Shown: positions 26,571-35,251 of the stretch, in pieces
How positions within the stretch are numbered: position 1 is the stretch's first letter
Layout of the letters: each line of letters opens with the position of its first letter
Assembly (NCBI GenBank): GCA_027491195.1
Contig: JAIXWQ010000009.1
Coordinates: 496,001-560,000, forward strand
Length of the DNA: 64,000 bases
Source: Cytophagaceae bacterium
GTDB taxonomy: Bacteria; Bacteroidota; Bacteroidia; Cytophagales; Spirosomataceae
Reading direction: 5' to 3'
The notes under the pieces: generated by a model
Told to the model about the DNA's origin: nothing
Databases searched by the model: none
What the model saw: only the letters and a program-made list of their open reading frames with translations
Position numbers and translations under genes: made by a program

Positions 26571-27746
26571 ATGTTTTTGAGAGAAGTAGGAGACGACGCT
26601 CGATTAAAGAAGACCTTCTTGGAATTTCCGGTTCAGCTGTATGCATCTGATCCGAATTGGATTCGTCCGCTAGATAACGACATCGAATCGATTTTCGATC
26701 CGCGTAAAAATCCGCATTTTAAGCAAGGAGAGGCTATTCGTTGGATTTTATTTTCCGAGGCTGGTGAGGCCATTGGTCGGGTGGCGGCATTCTATGAGCG
26801 AAATACAAAAGAAGGCGAAATTCCCGTAGGTGGAATGGGCTTTTTTGAGTGTATCGAAGACGAAGCGGCAGCCATTGTGTTATTTGATGCTTGCAAAAAC
26901 TGGCTTTCAGAGCGTGGAATGGAGGGGATGGATGGCCCGATTAATTTTGGGGAGCGCGATAGTTTCTGGGGTTTAATGGTCAAAGGCTGGGAGTTCGAGC
27001 CCACCTACAAAATGCCCTGGACGAAGCCTTATTATATTTCTTTCTTCGAGAACTACGGTTTCCAAGACTATTTCCAACAATACGTATTTGTTTCGCCTAT
27101 TGCCGGCGCTAATGTAACGCAAGGCATTGAAGAAAAGGCGCAACGCATTTTCGATAACCCAGATTATGTTTTTCAGCACATCGAAAAAAGTAATCTTGCT
27201 AAATACGCAGAAGACTTTCGCTTCATTTTCAATGCGGCTTGGGCAAAATTCCCAGGTGTAAAGGAAATGAGCTCTGAATCTGCCCAAAAACTGGTTAAAA
27301 CCATGAAGCCCATCATCGATGAGCAATTATTGTGGTTTGCCTACACAACAGATGGAACGCCAGTGGCTTTCTTCATTGTGATCCCTGATTTGAACCAAAT
27401 CGTGAAACACTTAAATGGGAAACTGAACTGGTGGGGCATGATTAAGTTTCTACTATTAAAATTTAAAGGAACCTTGACGCGTACGTGTGGGGTGATTTTT
27501 GGGGTAACCCCTGATCACCAAGGCAAAGGCGTCGAGTCAGCCATTGCACTTCGCTTCCGCGAGGTAGCTCGCACAAATCCTTTCTATCCATATACAACGA
27601 TGGACATGAATTGGGTGGGTGATTTTAATCCCAAAATGCTTCGATTTGTCTCCCAACTAGGAGCCACGAACGATAAAACTTTTATTACATACCGCCATTT
27701 TTTCAATCCAAACCAACCCTTTAGTCGTTGTCCTAAAGTAGGTTAA
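26571..27746 (+). CDS. GNAT-like acyltransferase-fold protein of unknown function
   Basis: A 391-residue soluble protein. It belongs to a Bacteroidota family that I know only as hypothetical or GNAT-like: an N-terminal part (MFLREVGDDARLKKTFLEFP, SDPNWIRPLDND, IGRVAAFYER) resembling an N-acetyltransferase fold, and a C-terminal part with VTPDHQGKGVESAIALRFRE, which fits the acetyl-CoA-binding Q/RxxGxG/A motif. Two GNAT-like halves are possible. Substrate unknown. A -7 box TACCTTTG (26534-26541) lies 29 bases before the ATG. The PfkB kinase begins 10 bases after its stop. Confidence 0.7.
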   Translation: MFLREVGDDARLKKTFLEFPVQLYASDPNWIRPLDNDIESIFDPRKNPHFKQGEAIRWILFSEAGEAIGRVAAFYERNTKEGEIPVGGMGFFECIEDEAAAIVLFDACKNWLSERGMEGMDGPINFGERDSFWGLMVKGWEFEPTYKMPWTKPYYISFFENYGFQDYFQQYVFVSPIAGANVTQGIEEKAQRIFDNPDYVFQHIEKSNLAKYAEDFRFIFNAAWAKFPGVKEMSSESAQKLVKTMKPIIDEQLLWFAYTTDGTPVAFFIVIPDLNQIVKHLNGKLNWWGMIKFLLLKFKGTLTRTCGVIFGVTPDHQGKGVESAIALRFREVARTNPFYPYTTMDMNWVGDFNPKMLRFVSQLGATNDKTFITYRHFFNPNQPFSRCPKVG

Positions 27747-27756
27747 TTAATTTATT

Positions 27757-28665
27757 ATGAGCTTATTATCCATTGGAACCGTTGCGTTCGACGCCTTAGA
27801 AACTCCTTACGGAAAGACCGATAAAATCATCGGTGGATCTTGTACTTACATCGCTTTATCAGCGGCCTTCTTTTTGCCAAATGTTAACGTAGTGGCTGTG
27901 GTAGGAGATGATTTTCCACAAGAATACATGGACACTTTGACGTCTCGCGGCATCAACTTAGATGGTTTACAGATCAAGAAAGGGGAGAAATCGTTTTTCT
28001 GGGCAGGTAAATACCACAACAATATGAATTCACGTGACACTTTAGTGACGGAATTGAACGTGTTAGCAGATTTCAAACCAGAAATTCCTGCTTCTTACCA
28101 AGATTGTGATTATTTAATGTTGGGTAACTTGACTCCACAGGTGCAAATCGAAGCGATTCAAGGATTAGCTAAACGCCCGAAATTAGTCGTAATGGACACC
28201 ATGAATTTCTGGATGGATGTAGCGATGGACGATTTGAAGCGTGTGTTGACGATGGTCGATGTACTTTGCATCAACGATGAGGAGGCACGTCAGTTATCTG
28301 AGCAATACTCTTTAAGAACGGCTGCTAAAATGATCATGGCAATGGGGCCTAAGACCTTAATCATCAAGAAAGGGGAGCACGGTGCCTTATTATTCCAAGG
28401 AGATCGCATGTTCTATTGCCCTGCGCTTCCATTAGAAGACGTATTTGATCCAACAGGTGCGGGTGATACCTTCGTAGGTGGATTCATCGGATACCTAGCA
28501 AAGACGGATGATATTTCGTTTGAAAACATGCGTCGTGCAATCGTTCATGGATCAGCGATGGCGTCCTTCTGTGTAGAGAAATTCGGAACAGAGCGTTTAT
28601 TTGAAATTACGGAAGCTGATTTAGCGAGCCGTGTCAATGAATTTAGAGAGTTAGCTTCGTTCTAA
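27757..28665 (+). CDS. PfkB-family carbohydrate/nucleoside kinase
   Basis: A 302-residue ribokinase-fold kinase. The N-terminal GGSCTYIALSAAF segment corresponds to the substrate-binding GG motif, and DPTGAGDTFVGGFIGYL (about 226-242) holds the anion hole and the catalytic Asp. Ribokinase, adenosine kinase and fructokinase relatives share these, so the sugar cannot be named. It is probably cotranscribed with the GNAT-like gene. Its end lies 3 bases from the convergent M16 gene. Confidence 0.88.
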   Translation: MSLLSIGTVAFDALETPYGKTDKIIGGSCTYIALSAAFFLPNVNVVAVVGDDFPQEYMDTLTSRGINLDGLQIKKGEKSFFWAGKYHNNMNSRDTLVTELNVLADFKPEIPASYQDCDYLMLGNLTPQVQIEAIQGLAKRPKLVVMDTMNFWMDVAMDDLKRVLTMVDVLCINDEEARQLSEQYSLRTAAKMIMAMGPKTLIIKKGEHGALLFQGDRMFYCPALPLEDVFDPTGAGDTFVGGFIGYLAKTDDISFENMRRAIVHGSAMASFCVEKFGTERLFEITEADLASRVNEFRELASF

Positions 28666-28668
28666 TTC

Positions 28669-29934
28669 TTATCCCACGATCACCTCGTGCATCTTATCCA
28701 GGTTCAGGTACTTAGCAGCCATGTCTCTAATATCCTGGGCCTGGATATTTTGTATGCTGTCCTGGAACTGATCATAGAAGTCAGGCGCTAAGCCATCTAA
28801 TTGAATCACGCGCACCTTTTCGGCGATATCGAAAGCCTGCGTCAGTTCGCCTGTGAAGCTTCCCATCAGGTAACTTTTGACGATTTCTAGTTCTTCTGAA
28901 GGGACTAAATCGTTTTGAAGAATCGTTATTTCTTTTTTGATTTCTGCCAAAGTCGCGTCCACATTCTCCCCATTCACATCCGTTCCTACGACCCAATATC
29001 CTCCCCGCGGGTAAGGTGCTAAGCTAGAGGAAACGCCGTACGTGAAACCTTTGTCTTCGCGAATATTTTTCTGCAAACGAGATCCGAAATACCCTCCCAG
29101 CACCGTGTTCATCACGCTGTAATGGAAATAGTCCGGGTGATTTCTAGAAATGGCCGGCAATCCGAATCGGATGGAGCTCTGAACGGAGCCCTCTTTTTCT
29201 TCCCGAAGGCGGGTAGGTTCTTTCGCTGTTTGGAGTGTGGGTATCGAAATAGCTGGGCTGTTAAAGTTTATTTGCCCCAGCGTCGCATCTAAATAGGCGA
29301 TTTGCATATCGCTAATCTTGCCTGAAAGGAAGATGACAGGTTTTTGGGATTTCCAGGTGCCTTCGAAATGCTTTTTAATTACCTGTTGATCTAAAGCGTC
29401 AAAATCCGATGCCACTGTAAAACGACCGTAGGGGTCGCTTGGGAAGAGGTTAGAACGGAATTTCTGACTGGCGGCGTAAGAAGTTTTCTCCCAGTTTAAT
29501 TTCGTTTTTTGGCGCTCGATTTCGAGTTCCTTTTCGACTTCTTCTGCCGGGAAGCTCGCTTCTTGCAGAATCTCCGCAACCAGGGGAAGGAGGGAATTAA
29601 AATGTTTATTCAGGCCGTAAACCGTAAAGGTTCCATGATCTAGGCTCGCTTGTACGTCCCAAAAAGCCCCGAAAAAATCAAAATCTTGATGTATTTGTTG
29701 AGCCGTATGCGTCGTGGTTCCCCGCTTCATCAAGGAGGCAGTCATCCCGGCTAATCCGGCTAGAGGGCTGTGAATAGCACCTGCTTTGGTACTCAACTCA
29801 AACTTAAAAACCTCCTGCTCACCCGCAGAAACCACCCAAACCTGAATCCCATTCGACAAGGTGTGCAGGCCAGAAGAAGGGAATAAAACTTTCTCCACCG
29901 GATAGGCGGCAGGGGCATTACGGCGATCTAACAT
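28669..29934 (-). CDS. M16-family peptidase-like protein lacking the zinc site
   Basis: A 421-residue protein with both halves of the M16 fold but without HxxEH. Where active members read GLAHFLEHMLF, this one reads GLAGMTASLM: the three ligands are Gly63, Ala66 and Ser67. The C-terminal half keeps the substrate-binding Arg/Tyr region (NIREDKGFTYG). That is the pattern of the non-catalytic subunit of heterodimeric M16 proteases, whose partner carries HxxEH; no partner is in the window. It has no signal peptide. The gene starts one base after the porV stop, as the last gene of the porU-porV unit. Confidence 0.88.
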   Translation of the reverse strand: MLDRRNAPAAYPVEKVLFPSSGLHTLSNGIQVWVVSAGEQEVFKFELSTKAGAIHSPLAGLAGMTASLMKRGTTTHTAQQIHQDFDFFGAFWDVQASLDHGTFTVYGLNKHFNSLLPLVAEILQEASFPAEEVEKELEIERQKTKLNWEKTSYAASQKFRSNLFPSDPYGRFTVASDFDALDQQVIKKHFEGTWKSQKPVIFLSGKISDMQIAYLDATLGQINFNSPAISIPTLQTAKEPTRLREEKEGSVQSSIRFGLPAISRNHPDYFHYSVMNTVLGGYFGSRLQKNIREDKGFTYGVSSSLAPYPRGGYWVVGTDVNGENVDATLAEIKKEITILQNDLVPSEELEIVKSYLMGSFTGELTQAFDIAEKVRVIQLDGLAPDFYDQFQDSIQNIQAQDIRDMAAKYLNLDKMHEVIVG

Positions 29935-29935
29935 A

Positions 29936-31087
29936 TTATTTTACAGGCTGATTAATGCCCGCAATGAGCGTTAAACGTAAGGTATTAGCTAAAGGGCTTC
30001 CTTGACCACTCGGCACTAAATAGGCAAAATCCAATCCGTATTTCGAATCCATTTTAAAGCCTAAACCGAAGGTGAAGTACTTGCGATTCCCCTTCATTTC
30101 GCTCTCGTGGAAATAACCTGTTCTCAAAGCAAAGGCATTATTAAACAAGTATTCAGCGCCCACCGAAGTCGTCACCTCTTTTATCTCTTCACTAATTCCA
30201 TCTGGAGCATCCGCTAAGGAACCGAAAATCCCTCCGATCGCCGAAACCGTCGCTGGATCCGTCCCGATCATCTTCCCATTTTCATAGGCAGGAGGCGTAG
30301 GAACCATCAATTTATTGAAGTCAACCGTAAAAGTCAGCTTGTTTAAATCGTCTATCTCGTGCGTCGCCGCCATACCTACTCGTAAATTAGTTGGGATGAA
30401 GTTTCGCTCTGTTCCCCCGTAGGTTACTTTACCTGAAATGTTCGAAAGCGTTAAGCCGTAACTGTATTTCCAAGGACCTACACTCGGCTTAGCGTAGAAT
30501 ACAGAAATGTCTGCGGCTACTGTTTGGGCTGGTTTTAGCGCGTTGCTAACCCCGCCAGAACCCTGGTAATTACCTAATAGATTCGAGTTGATGTATTTTA
30601 AATTCATCCCTAACGAAAGTGCGGGAGATAATTTTCTGGCGTGGGAAATGCCGATGGCAAATTCTTTGGAATTAAAATTACCTGCGCTAGTCCCATTATC
30701 TAAAGTCGCCTGGAACATGCCCTGGTCGAAATAATCGATAGCAAAACCAAAGACTAAATTCTTTTTCGTCACCGTATAGCCTGCCACATTATAAAGCGCC
30801 ATGTCATTCACTAGGTTGCGTAACCATGGGGTGTAGGATAGGGAGAAGCCCATTTTCTTATCCGTCGTCGCTAATTTTGCCGTATTCCAGTGAATCGCAT
30901 TGGCATCCACGGATAAGGCTACTCCTGCATCTCCCATGGCTGCAGAACGCGCATCAGGGGCTACATTCAGGAATAAAAGGGTGGGTGTCGGAATACGCCC
31001 GGCATTCACTTGGCCGGAAACTAGGGTAGTTTGCCCTTGTGAAGCAAATCCGATGGTCGTAATTAGTAGGGTTAGTAATTTTCTCAT
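29936..31087 (-). CDS. porV: Type IX secretion outer-membrane protein PorV
   Basis: A 383-residue outer-membrane beta-barrel with a signal peptide (about 1-18, FASQGQ). PorV binds the C-terminal domains of cargo leaving the SprA channel and carries them to PorU. The family start is plain (PTLLFLNVAPDARSAAMGDAGVAL, about 35-58; HWNTAKLA), and alternating hydrophobic strands end in a FadL-like barrel. It begins 3 bases after the porU stop. Confidence 0.95.
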   Translation of the reverse strand: MRKLLTLLITTIGFASQGQTTLVSGQVNAGRIPTPTLLFLNVAPDARSAAMGDAGVALSVDANAIHWNTAKLATTDKKMGFSLSYTPWLRNLVNDMALYNVAGYTVTKKNLVFGFAIDYFDQGMFQATLDNGTSAGNFNSKEFAIGISHARKLSPALSLGMNLKYINSNLLGNYQGSGGVSNALKPAQTVAADISVFYAKPSVGPWKYSYGLTLSNISGKVTYGGTERNFIPTNLRVGMAATHEIDDLNKLTFTVDFNKLMVPTPPAYENGKMIGTDPATVSAIGGIFGSLADAPDGISEEIKEVTTSVGAEYLFNNAFALRTGYFHESEMKGNRKYFTFGLGFKMDSKYGLDFAYLVPSGQGSPLANTLRLTLIAGINQPVK

Positions 31088-31090
31088 GTT

Positions 31091-34000
31091 CTATTTAATA
31101 TGCCCAATTTTGCCGCTAAAGCTAGCAAATGGAGCTCCAGTACCGTAGGTCAATTCTAATTGATAGTAGTTGATGAAATCAAATTGGGCTTTCTCCTCGT
31201 TACTCCAATCAATGGAGAATATTAGGTTAGCGTCATCACTACCAGGAATGATTCCGCTTCGCTCTACGATTTGTTTCCCTAAGTTACTATAAATTTTTAG
31301 TTTGTAGGTGTAGCTGGTCCAGCGTTTCTCTTGTAAAAAGGAGAAGTTGCTTCGCTCGGTCATCGGATTCGGGTAGATCCGTAATGTTCGATTTTCTTTT
31401 GCAGCTGCCACCGTGAACTCAAACGTTAAATTCCCTTGATTCGTATGTACATCGAAACAAGAAACCTGAATTTTATATTTCCCCGGTTTTAAGGAGTCAA
31501 AAGGGTAGGTGACGGACCCTTTGTTGCTGGAATTAACCGCAGGCGTAAATACCTGAGAAAGCGGAATTTTCAAGGTATCGTTGATGCTTAGATAGGCTAA
31601 TTCACCTTTGGGTCCTACAAAACGGAGGGAGCTAGCGTCGCTGATATGGATTTGAAGAATCGGATTAGGCGAGCAGGCTTGTACGTCTGTTTCATTTAAA
31701 AGTAAGGCCGTTAAAGCGGGCGCATTGGATTCGTTGGGTTCCGTGGTTTTTCGGAGCTGAACCTTCATGCCACCGCCATAGCGCGTTCCATCAGCGACAT
31801 GGGCGCGCCATTTTAATTGGGCGCTGGGCAGGCTAGCTAAGTTGAATTTGCCTTTTATCACGCTGGCAGCCATACTTCCCTCGAGTGCCCCAGGAATGGT
31901 GTAGCTGAATTTATCTGTTTTGGTCCCCAAAGTCTGTAAACTTCGGTCCTCCCCATAATAATAGACCTGAATCTCTCCGTCGATGGCTGGTGTCGTCTGA
32001 CCTTGAATGACCCCATTCGCTAAAGTATCTAGGCGAAGGCTCAAAGCCTGTTGATTCCAAGGAAGCGGCATCGAGGGATCACCTAGCAAGGTGATATTTC
32101 GGTTAATGACCCCGGATTGACTCTCATTTTTCGCCTCTTTAAACAAATCGCCAAGTCGAAAGTCTTTATTATTTAGATGATTAACTAATTGTCTATAAAA
32201 TGCCTGTCCGAATAAATAATTACTACTTTGAAATACAGGTCTCGTCGTGGAAATTAGTCCGATGGAACCACCTTGATTCGACAGCAAGCTGACCTCTGCT
32301 CCAGATAATTGATTCGGGTCATCAAAACGCCCAAACTGGCACGTCGCCGTCAATAAGAGCGGTAATTGCTTACTATTTTTCAACGTCTGCAATTCGTTAG
32401 TGGTGATGAGCTTTTCATCCGTCCAGGCGGATTCAGAACCATGTCCGAGGAAATGGATGAAATCAGCATCCTGGTTAAACAGGTCGAGACTCGCTTTTTT
32501 AGCCGCTACCGAGCCATAAAATCCATTCGTTAGCTCTTGTGGGTACTGGTCTAGGTAGGTTTTATTAACCTGAAATGCTGCAGGGATTATTTTTGAAAAA
32601 TCCTCTGCATCCTGCACATGGATGTTAGAATCCCCATCGTCTGCGAGCCAAGCGAATCGGAAAGGCTGTTTAGCCTTGATCGTCTCATAGCTGATGATTT
32701 TGTTTACCAGCGTGAACGCTTCTTCCGCTGATTTGGCTGGAATGCGGCCGATTCCAACAGCAATCGATTCATTCTCGGCTTCATTTCCTTCGAGCCACTC
32801 CCCTTGATTATCTGCAATTAGCCCAAAATAGTCATCCGAAACATAGGTCTGCAAAGGTTGTAGCGACTCCCTACTTTCATAGCTAGGCACGTAATTATTG
32901 CGTTCTGTTGCGGTGGCGACCTTATTGATCCCCTTATAATCGACCGAAGCATCCCCAAACAACAACAAATAGCGGGGCTTTTTTAATCGGATAAAATCCC
33001 GGATAGCCGTAACGTCGACCTTGCCTGCCGAGAACTCGTTATAAATTTCAAAGGTCGAGTAGGCTTTCGTCTTTAGCCCTTGAGAGGCGCGGTAGCTCGC
33101 GAAGAGTTTGGCGGCTGGTAAAATGGAGGGACTAGCAATGATAATCAAATCAGCGGATGCGTCTGCCCGGATATTTTGATTTGCGATTAGTTCGAAGGAG
33201 CTCGGGTCAGCCGCTTTGGCCGGATCAAAAACCAGTAATTCAGCTCCTGGAACTAAATCTGAAAAGTAGAGGCTGCTTGATTTTTGCCACGTCTTGCCTG
33301 TTTCTTTTACCCAAACCTGGTGATTCGCTTGCAGGTTTTTGATGGAGATACTGAAGGAGGAATCCGTTTTATTCGGAAAAAAATACCGAGGGTTCTCGTT
33401 TAGGGCATTGAATTGGCGTGGGTATTCGAAGTCGATGAAATCGATGTAGCCCGAGCCCGTCGTATTGGAGTAAGCTAAATTCCAGCTCCAGTTTCCGTCT
33501 TTTATTTCAGGGTTGACTTTGGCTGCAAAGTCCCGAACGAAGGCTTTTTGATCATAGCGACCTCCTGTTGTCGCTGGGAATACCAGCGGTGAAATCGTAT
33601 TTCCTGGAATTGAAAAAGTAAAGGTACCTGGAGCGACAGAAGAGGAGGCTAGACGTCCTTTCAGATTTCCTGGGAGGCCTGTCTTATAATCCGATAGGGG
33701 ATATTGAATACTTCGGTTTACATTCCCAAAAAATCCATCGCCCAGCCACTCCCGACCCGACTGTAATAGGTTATAGGTTTCTGGTTCATAATGAAATCGG
33801 CTAAGCCCATAATCCAAAGCAGCAGTACTCGCAGAACCGGTTGCCGGATAGTTCGCAACTAAGGAAGGCGCCGGATCATCTAAACGGATATAATAAAAGG
33901 TCGTGTCGGAGTAGCTATGTTGGAATTTCTCTCCCCAAAAAACTACCTTATCTCCTTGCTTCAGAATAGGTATGGGTTGCAAGTCAACAGGTCTAGGGGC

Positions 34001-34234
34001 AGCATTGGATTGAGGTAATTGCCCTATTTCGTGGCCGTAAACGCCTATTTGGGAGGATTTTTGATTGTACTTCGCTAGAAAGGCAGGGCTTATTTGATAG
34101 AGGCCGGATTGGGTGATACCTACTTTAATCCATTTGCCGGTGGCAAGGACGGAGTTTTGGGCATAAGCCGTTGAAACCGCTAAAAGCAGAACGAAGCAAA
34201 GGTTAAGAAATTTCAATCGGAAACACGTATGCAT
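31091..34234 (-). CDS. porU: Type IX secretion system sortase PorU
   Basis: A 1047-residue surface transpeptidase of the gingipain (C25) family that removes the sorting domain of type IX cargo and can attach cargo to lipopolysaccharide. It has a signal peptide (1-25, ending STAYA), an N-terminal beta domain, a C25-like catalytic domain with His598 (FLGHGSES) and Cys632 (LTATCQFG), an Ig-like domain, and its own C-terminal type A domain from LRIYPNPM. The start overlaps the SprT-like gene by 32 bases. The secreted subtilase at 2096 is a likely substrate. Confidence 0.95.
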   Translation of the reverse strand: MHTCFRLKFLNLCFVLLLAVSTAYAQNSVLATGKWIKVGITQSGLYQISPAFLAKYNQKSSQIGVYGHEIGQLPQSNAAPRPVDLQPIPILKQGDKVVFWGEKFQHSYSDTTFYYIRLDDPAPSLVANYPATGSASTAALDYGLSRFHYEPETYNLLQSGREWLGDGFFGNVNRSIQYPLSDYKTGLPGNLKGRLASSSVAPGTFTFSIPGNTISPLVFPATTGGRYDQKAFVRDFAAKVNPEIKDGNWSWNLAYSNTTGSGYIDFIDFEYPRQFNALNENPRYFFPNKTDSSFSISIKNLQANHQVWVKETGKTWQKSSSLYFSDLVPGAELLVFDPAKAADPSSFELIANQNIRADASADLIIIASPSILPAAKLFASYRASQGLKTKAYSTFEIYNEFSAGKVDVTAIRDFIRLKKPRYLLLFGDASVDYKGINKVATATERNNYVPSYESRESLQPLQTYVSDDYFGLIADNQGEWLEGNEAENESIAVGIGRIPAKSAEEAFTLVNKIISYETIKAKQPFRFAWLADDGDSNIHVQDAEDFSKIIPAAFQVNKTYLDQYPQELTNGFYGSVAAKKASLDLFNQDADFIHFLGHGSESAWTDEKLITTNELQTLKNSKQLPLLLTATCQFGRFDDPNQLSGAEVSLLSNQGGSIGLISTTRPVFQSSNYLFGQAFYRQLVNHLNNKDFRLGDLFKEAKNESQSGVINRNITLLGDPSMPLPWNQQALSLRLDTLANGVIQGQTTPAIDGEIQVYYYGEDRSLQTLGTKTDKFSYTIPGALEGSMAASVIKGKFNLASLPSAQLKWRAHVADGTRYGGGMKVQLRKTTEPNESNAPALTALLLNETDVQACSPNPILQIHISDASSLRFVGPKGELAYLSINDTLKIPLSQVFTPAVNSSNKGSVTYPFDSLKPGKYKIQVSCFDVHTNQGNLTFEFTVAAAKENRTLRIYPNPMTERSNFSFLQEKRWTSYTYKLKIYSNLGKQIVERSGIIPGSDDANLIFSIDWSNEEKAQFDFINYYQLELTYGTGAPFASFSGKIGHIK

Positions 34235-34832
34235 TCTTCGCTACTAAGTAGTTCCTGCCGGAATTTATTTCTTTGCAAATGTAACGTGTTCGGCGAAGTT
34301 TCCCTTTGATAAAGGAAAGGTTTTTTAATTGAAAGGCAGTTCCCTCGGCTAATTCATGAACCGGAATGCCGGCTGGAGGCGCAGCATCGTAGGTCTTTAA
34401 AATATCCACTAGGGGTTGGTAGCCAGTGGAGGAGGCTGCCGGATTTTTTAAATAGGCTCGCAAAACGCTCACGAGTTCAGCCGGTAACAGTTCTTCGTCT
34501 AAAATGGGTTCGAATAAGGTATAGAATTCATTCTTCCATTCTTGCCCGTGCGGCAGCACCTTGTTCTTGTGAGCGAGGTAAGTCGTTAAGTGGGCGACCT
34601 CGTGAATGTAGGTCACTAAAAAGGCGTATGGATTGAGGTTGTGATTAACAGTGACTTGGTGTCCTTTCGCAGGGCTAAAGCGGTAGTCGCCTAATTTCGA
34701 ATCACGGGATTTGCTGACGATAAAGTCAAAGGAATAATCATGCCAAAGTTGAAAGCAGTATTCCGCTACTTTGGGTGGGAAGTGGTCAAAAAAGGAATCA
34801 ATCTTTTTATTCTTCATCCAGATTTTAAGCAT
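34203..34832 (-). CDS. SprT-like zinc metalloprotease-fold protein
   Basis: A 209-residue protein from ATG at 34832. It has the zinc motif HEVAH (His77, Glu78, His81) and a third ligand in PHGQEW (His95), the SprT/Spartan pattern. The C-terminal part (RRTRYICKEINSGRNYLVAKNA) lacks the usual zinc-ribbon cysteines. Another start at 34850 would lie inside the hairpin of the preceding terminator, so I prefer 34832; 34817 (MKNKKIDSF) is also possible. SprT relatives act on DNA-protein crosslinks, yet this gene overlaps porU by 32 bases; the link to secretion may be only transcriptional. Confidence 0.8.
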   Translation of the reverse strand: MLKIWMKNKKIDSFFDHFPPKVAEYCFQLWHDYSFDFIVSKSRDSKLGDYRFSPAKGHQVTVNHNLNPYAFLVTYIHEVAHLTTYLAHKNKVLPHGQEWKNEFYTLFEPILDEELLPAELVSVLRAYLKNPAASSTGYQPLVDILKTYDAAPPAGIPVHELAEGTAFQLKNLSFIKGKLRRTRYICKEINSGRNYLVAKNAYVFPIEIS

Positions 34833-34866
34833 AAAAAAAGTCCTCCGCATGCGAAGGACTTTTTTC
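34833..34866 (-). terminator. Terminator after the Ala-rich lipoprotein gene
   Basis: Arms AAAAAGTCCT / AGGACTTTTT (34835-34844 and 34855-34864) enclose a ten-base loop holding GCATGC. On the minus strand it ends in seven T, directly before the ATG of the SprT-like gene. Confidence 0.85.
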
Positions 34867-34883
34867 TGATCGTTGTGCTAAAA

Positions 34884-35060
34884 TTATTTAGCAGCAGCAG
34901 TGTCAGCAGCAGCAGTGTCAGCAGCAGCAGAATCAGCTGGAGCAGCAGCAGCAGCAGAATCAACAGCAACAGTGTCAGCAGAAGCTTCTGCTTTCTTCTC
35001 ACCACAAGATGCTAAAGTTACCATTGCAGCAACGAAAGCTAGAGCGAATACTTTTTTCAT
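34884..35060 (-). CDS. Small Ala-rich lipoprotein (58 residues)
   Basis: ATG at 35060 to TAA at 34884 encodes 58 residues. It starts with a lipoprotein signal (MKKVFALAFVAAMVTLASCG; LASC lipobox, Cys19), then a short charged part (EKKAEASADT) and a low-complexity tail of Ala with Asp-Ser/Asp-Thr, built on 15-base DNA repeats. There is no known domain. A consensus promoter lies just upstream and a strong terminator just downstream, so it is a single-gene unit and probably well expressed. Similar small Ala/Asp/Ser/Thr-rich lipoproteins are found in other Bacteroidota; function unknown. Confidence 0.85.
   Translation of the reverse strand: MKKVFALAFVAAMVTLASCGEKKAEASADTVAVDSAAAAAPADSAAADTAAADTAAAK
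34891..34935. repeat. Three 15-base tandem repeats in the lipoprotein gene
   Basis: gcagcagcagtgtca is repeated exactly at 34891-34905 and 34906-34920, and a third copy (34921-34935) reads aatca in place of tgtca. A looser CAG-rich stretch follows to about 34960. The repeats encode Asp-Thr/Ser-Ala-Ala-Ala units. Such exact trinucleotide-like repeats can slip, always in frame. Confidence 0.9.
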
Positions 35061-35087
35061 TTCTTATTTTGTTTAAGGTTTGAGTCA

Positions 35088-35118
35088 CAAATCTACGGCA
35101 TTATTTTATAAGTACAAA
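35088..35118 (-). promoter_or_regulatory. Promoter of the Ala-rich lipoprotein gene
   Basis: Minus-strand TTTG (35118-35115), 19 bases, then TAGATTTG (35095-35088): an exact Bacteroidota consensus. The start codon is 27 bases downstream. The rest of 35119-35251 is AT-rich and shows no gene. Confidence 0.8.
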
Positions 35119-35251
35119 TAAATGCAAAATATTTTTTAAGATTTTTTTAAGGAATGGCTAATATTTTCGGAAAATGTGCCGTAATGGCCTGTATTCGGCT
35201 TAGAAATCCTTAAGAATTGCCCCCTTAAATTTGGGCTAAATTAGATTAGTC

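Noticed and set aside
26973-27326. 117-residue minus-strand frame opposite the GNAT-like gene
   Set aside because: There is no promoter or domain, and the plus-strand protein is clearly coding along the whole stretch.
34814-35005. Leu-rich frame on the minus strand across the lipoprotein repeats
   Set aside because: It reads the Ala-coding CAG-type repeats in another frame and would need to cross the terminator; the lipoprotein frame has a signal and promoter.
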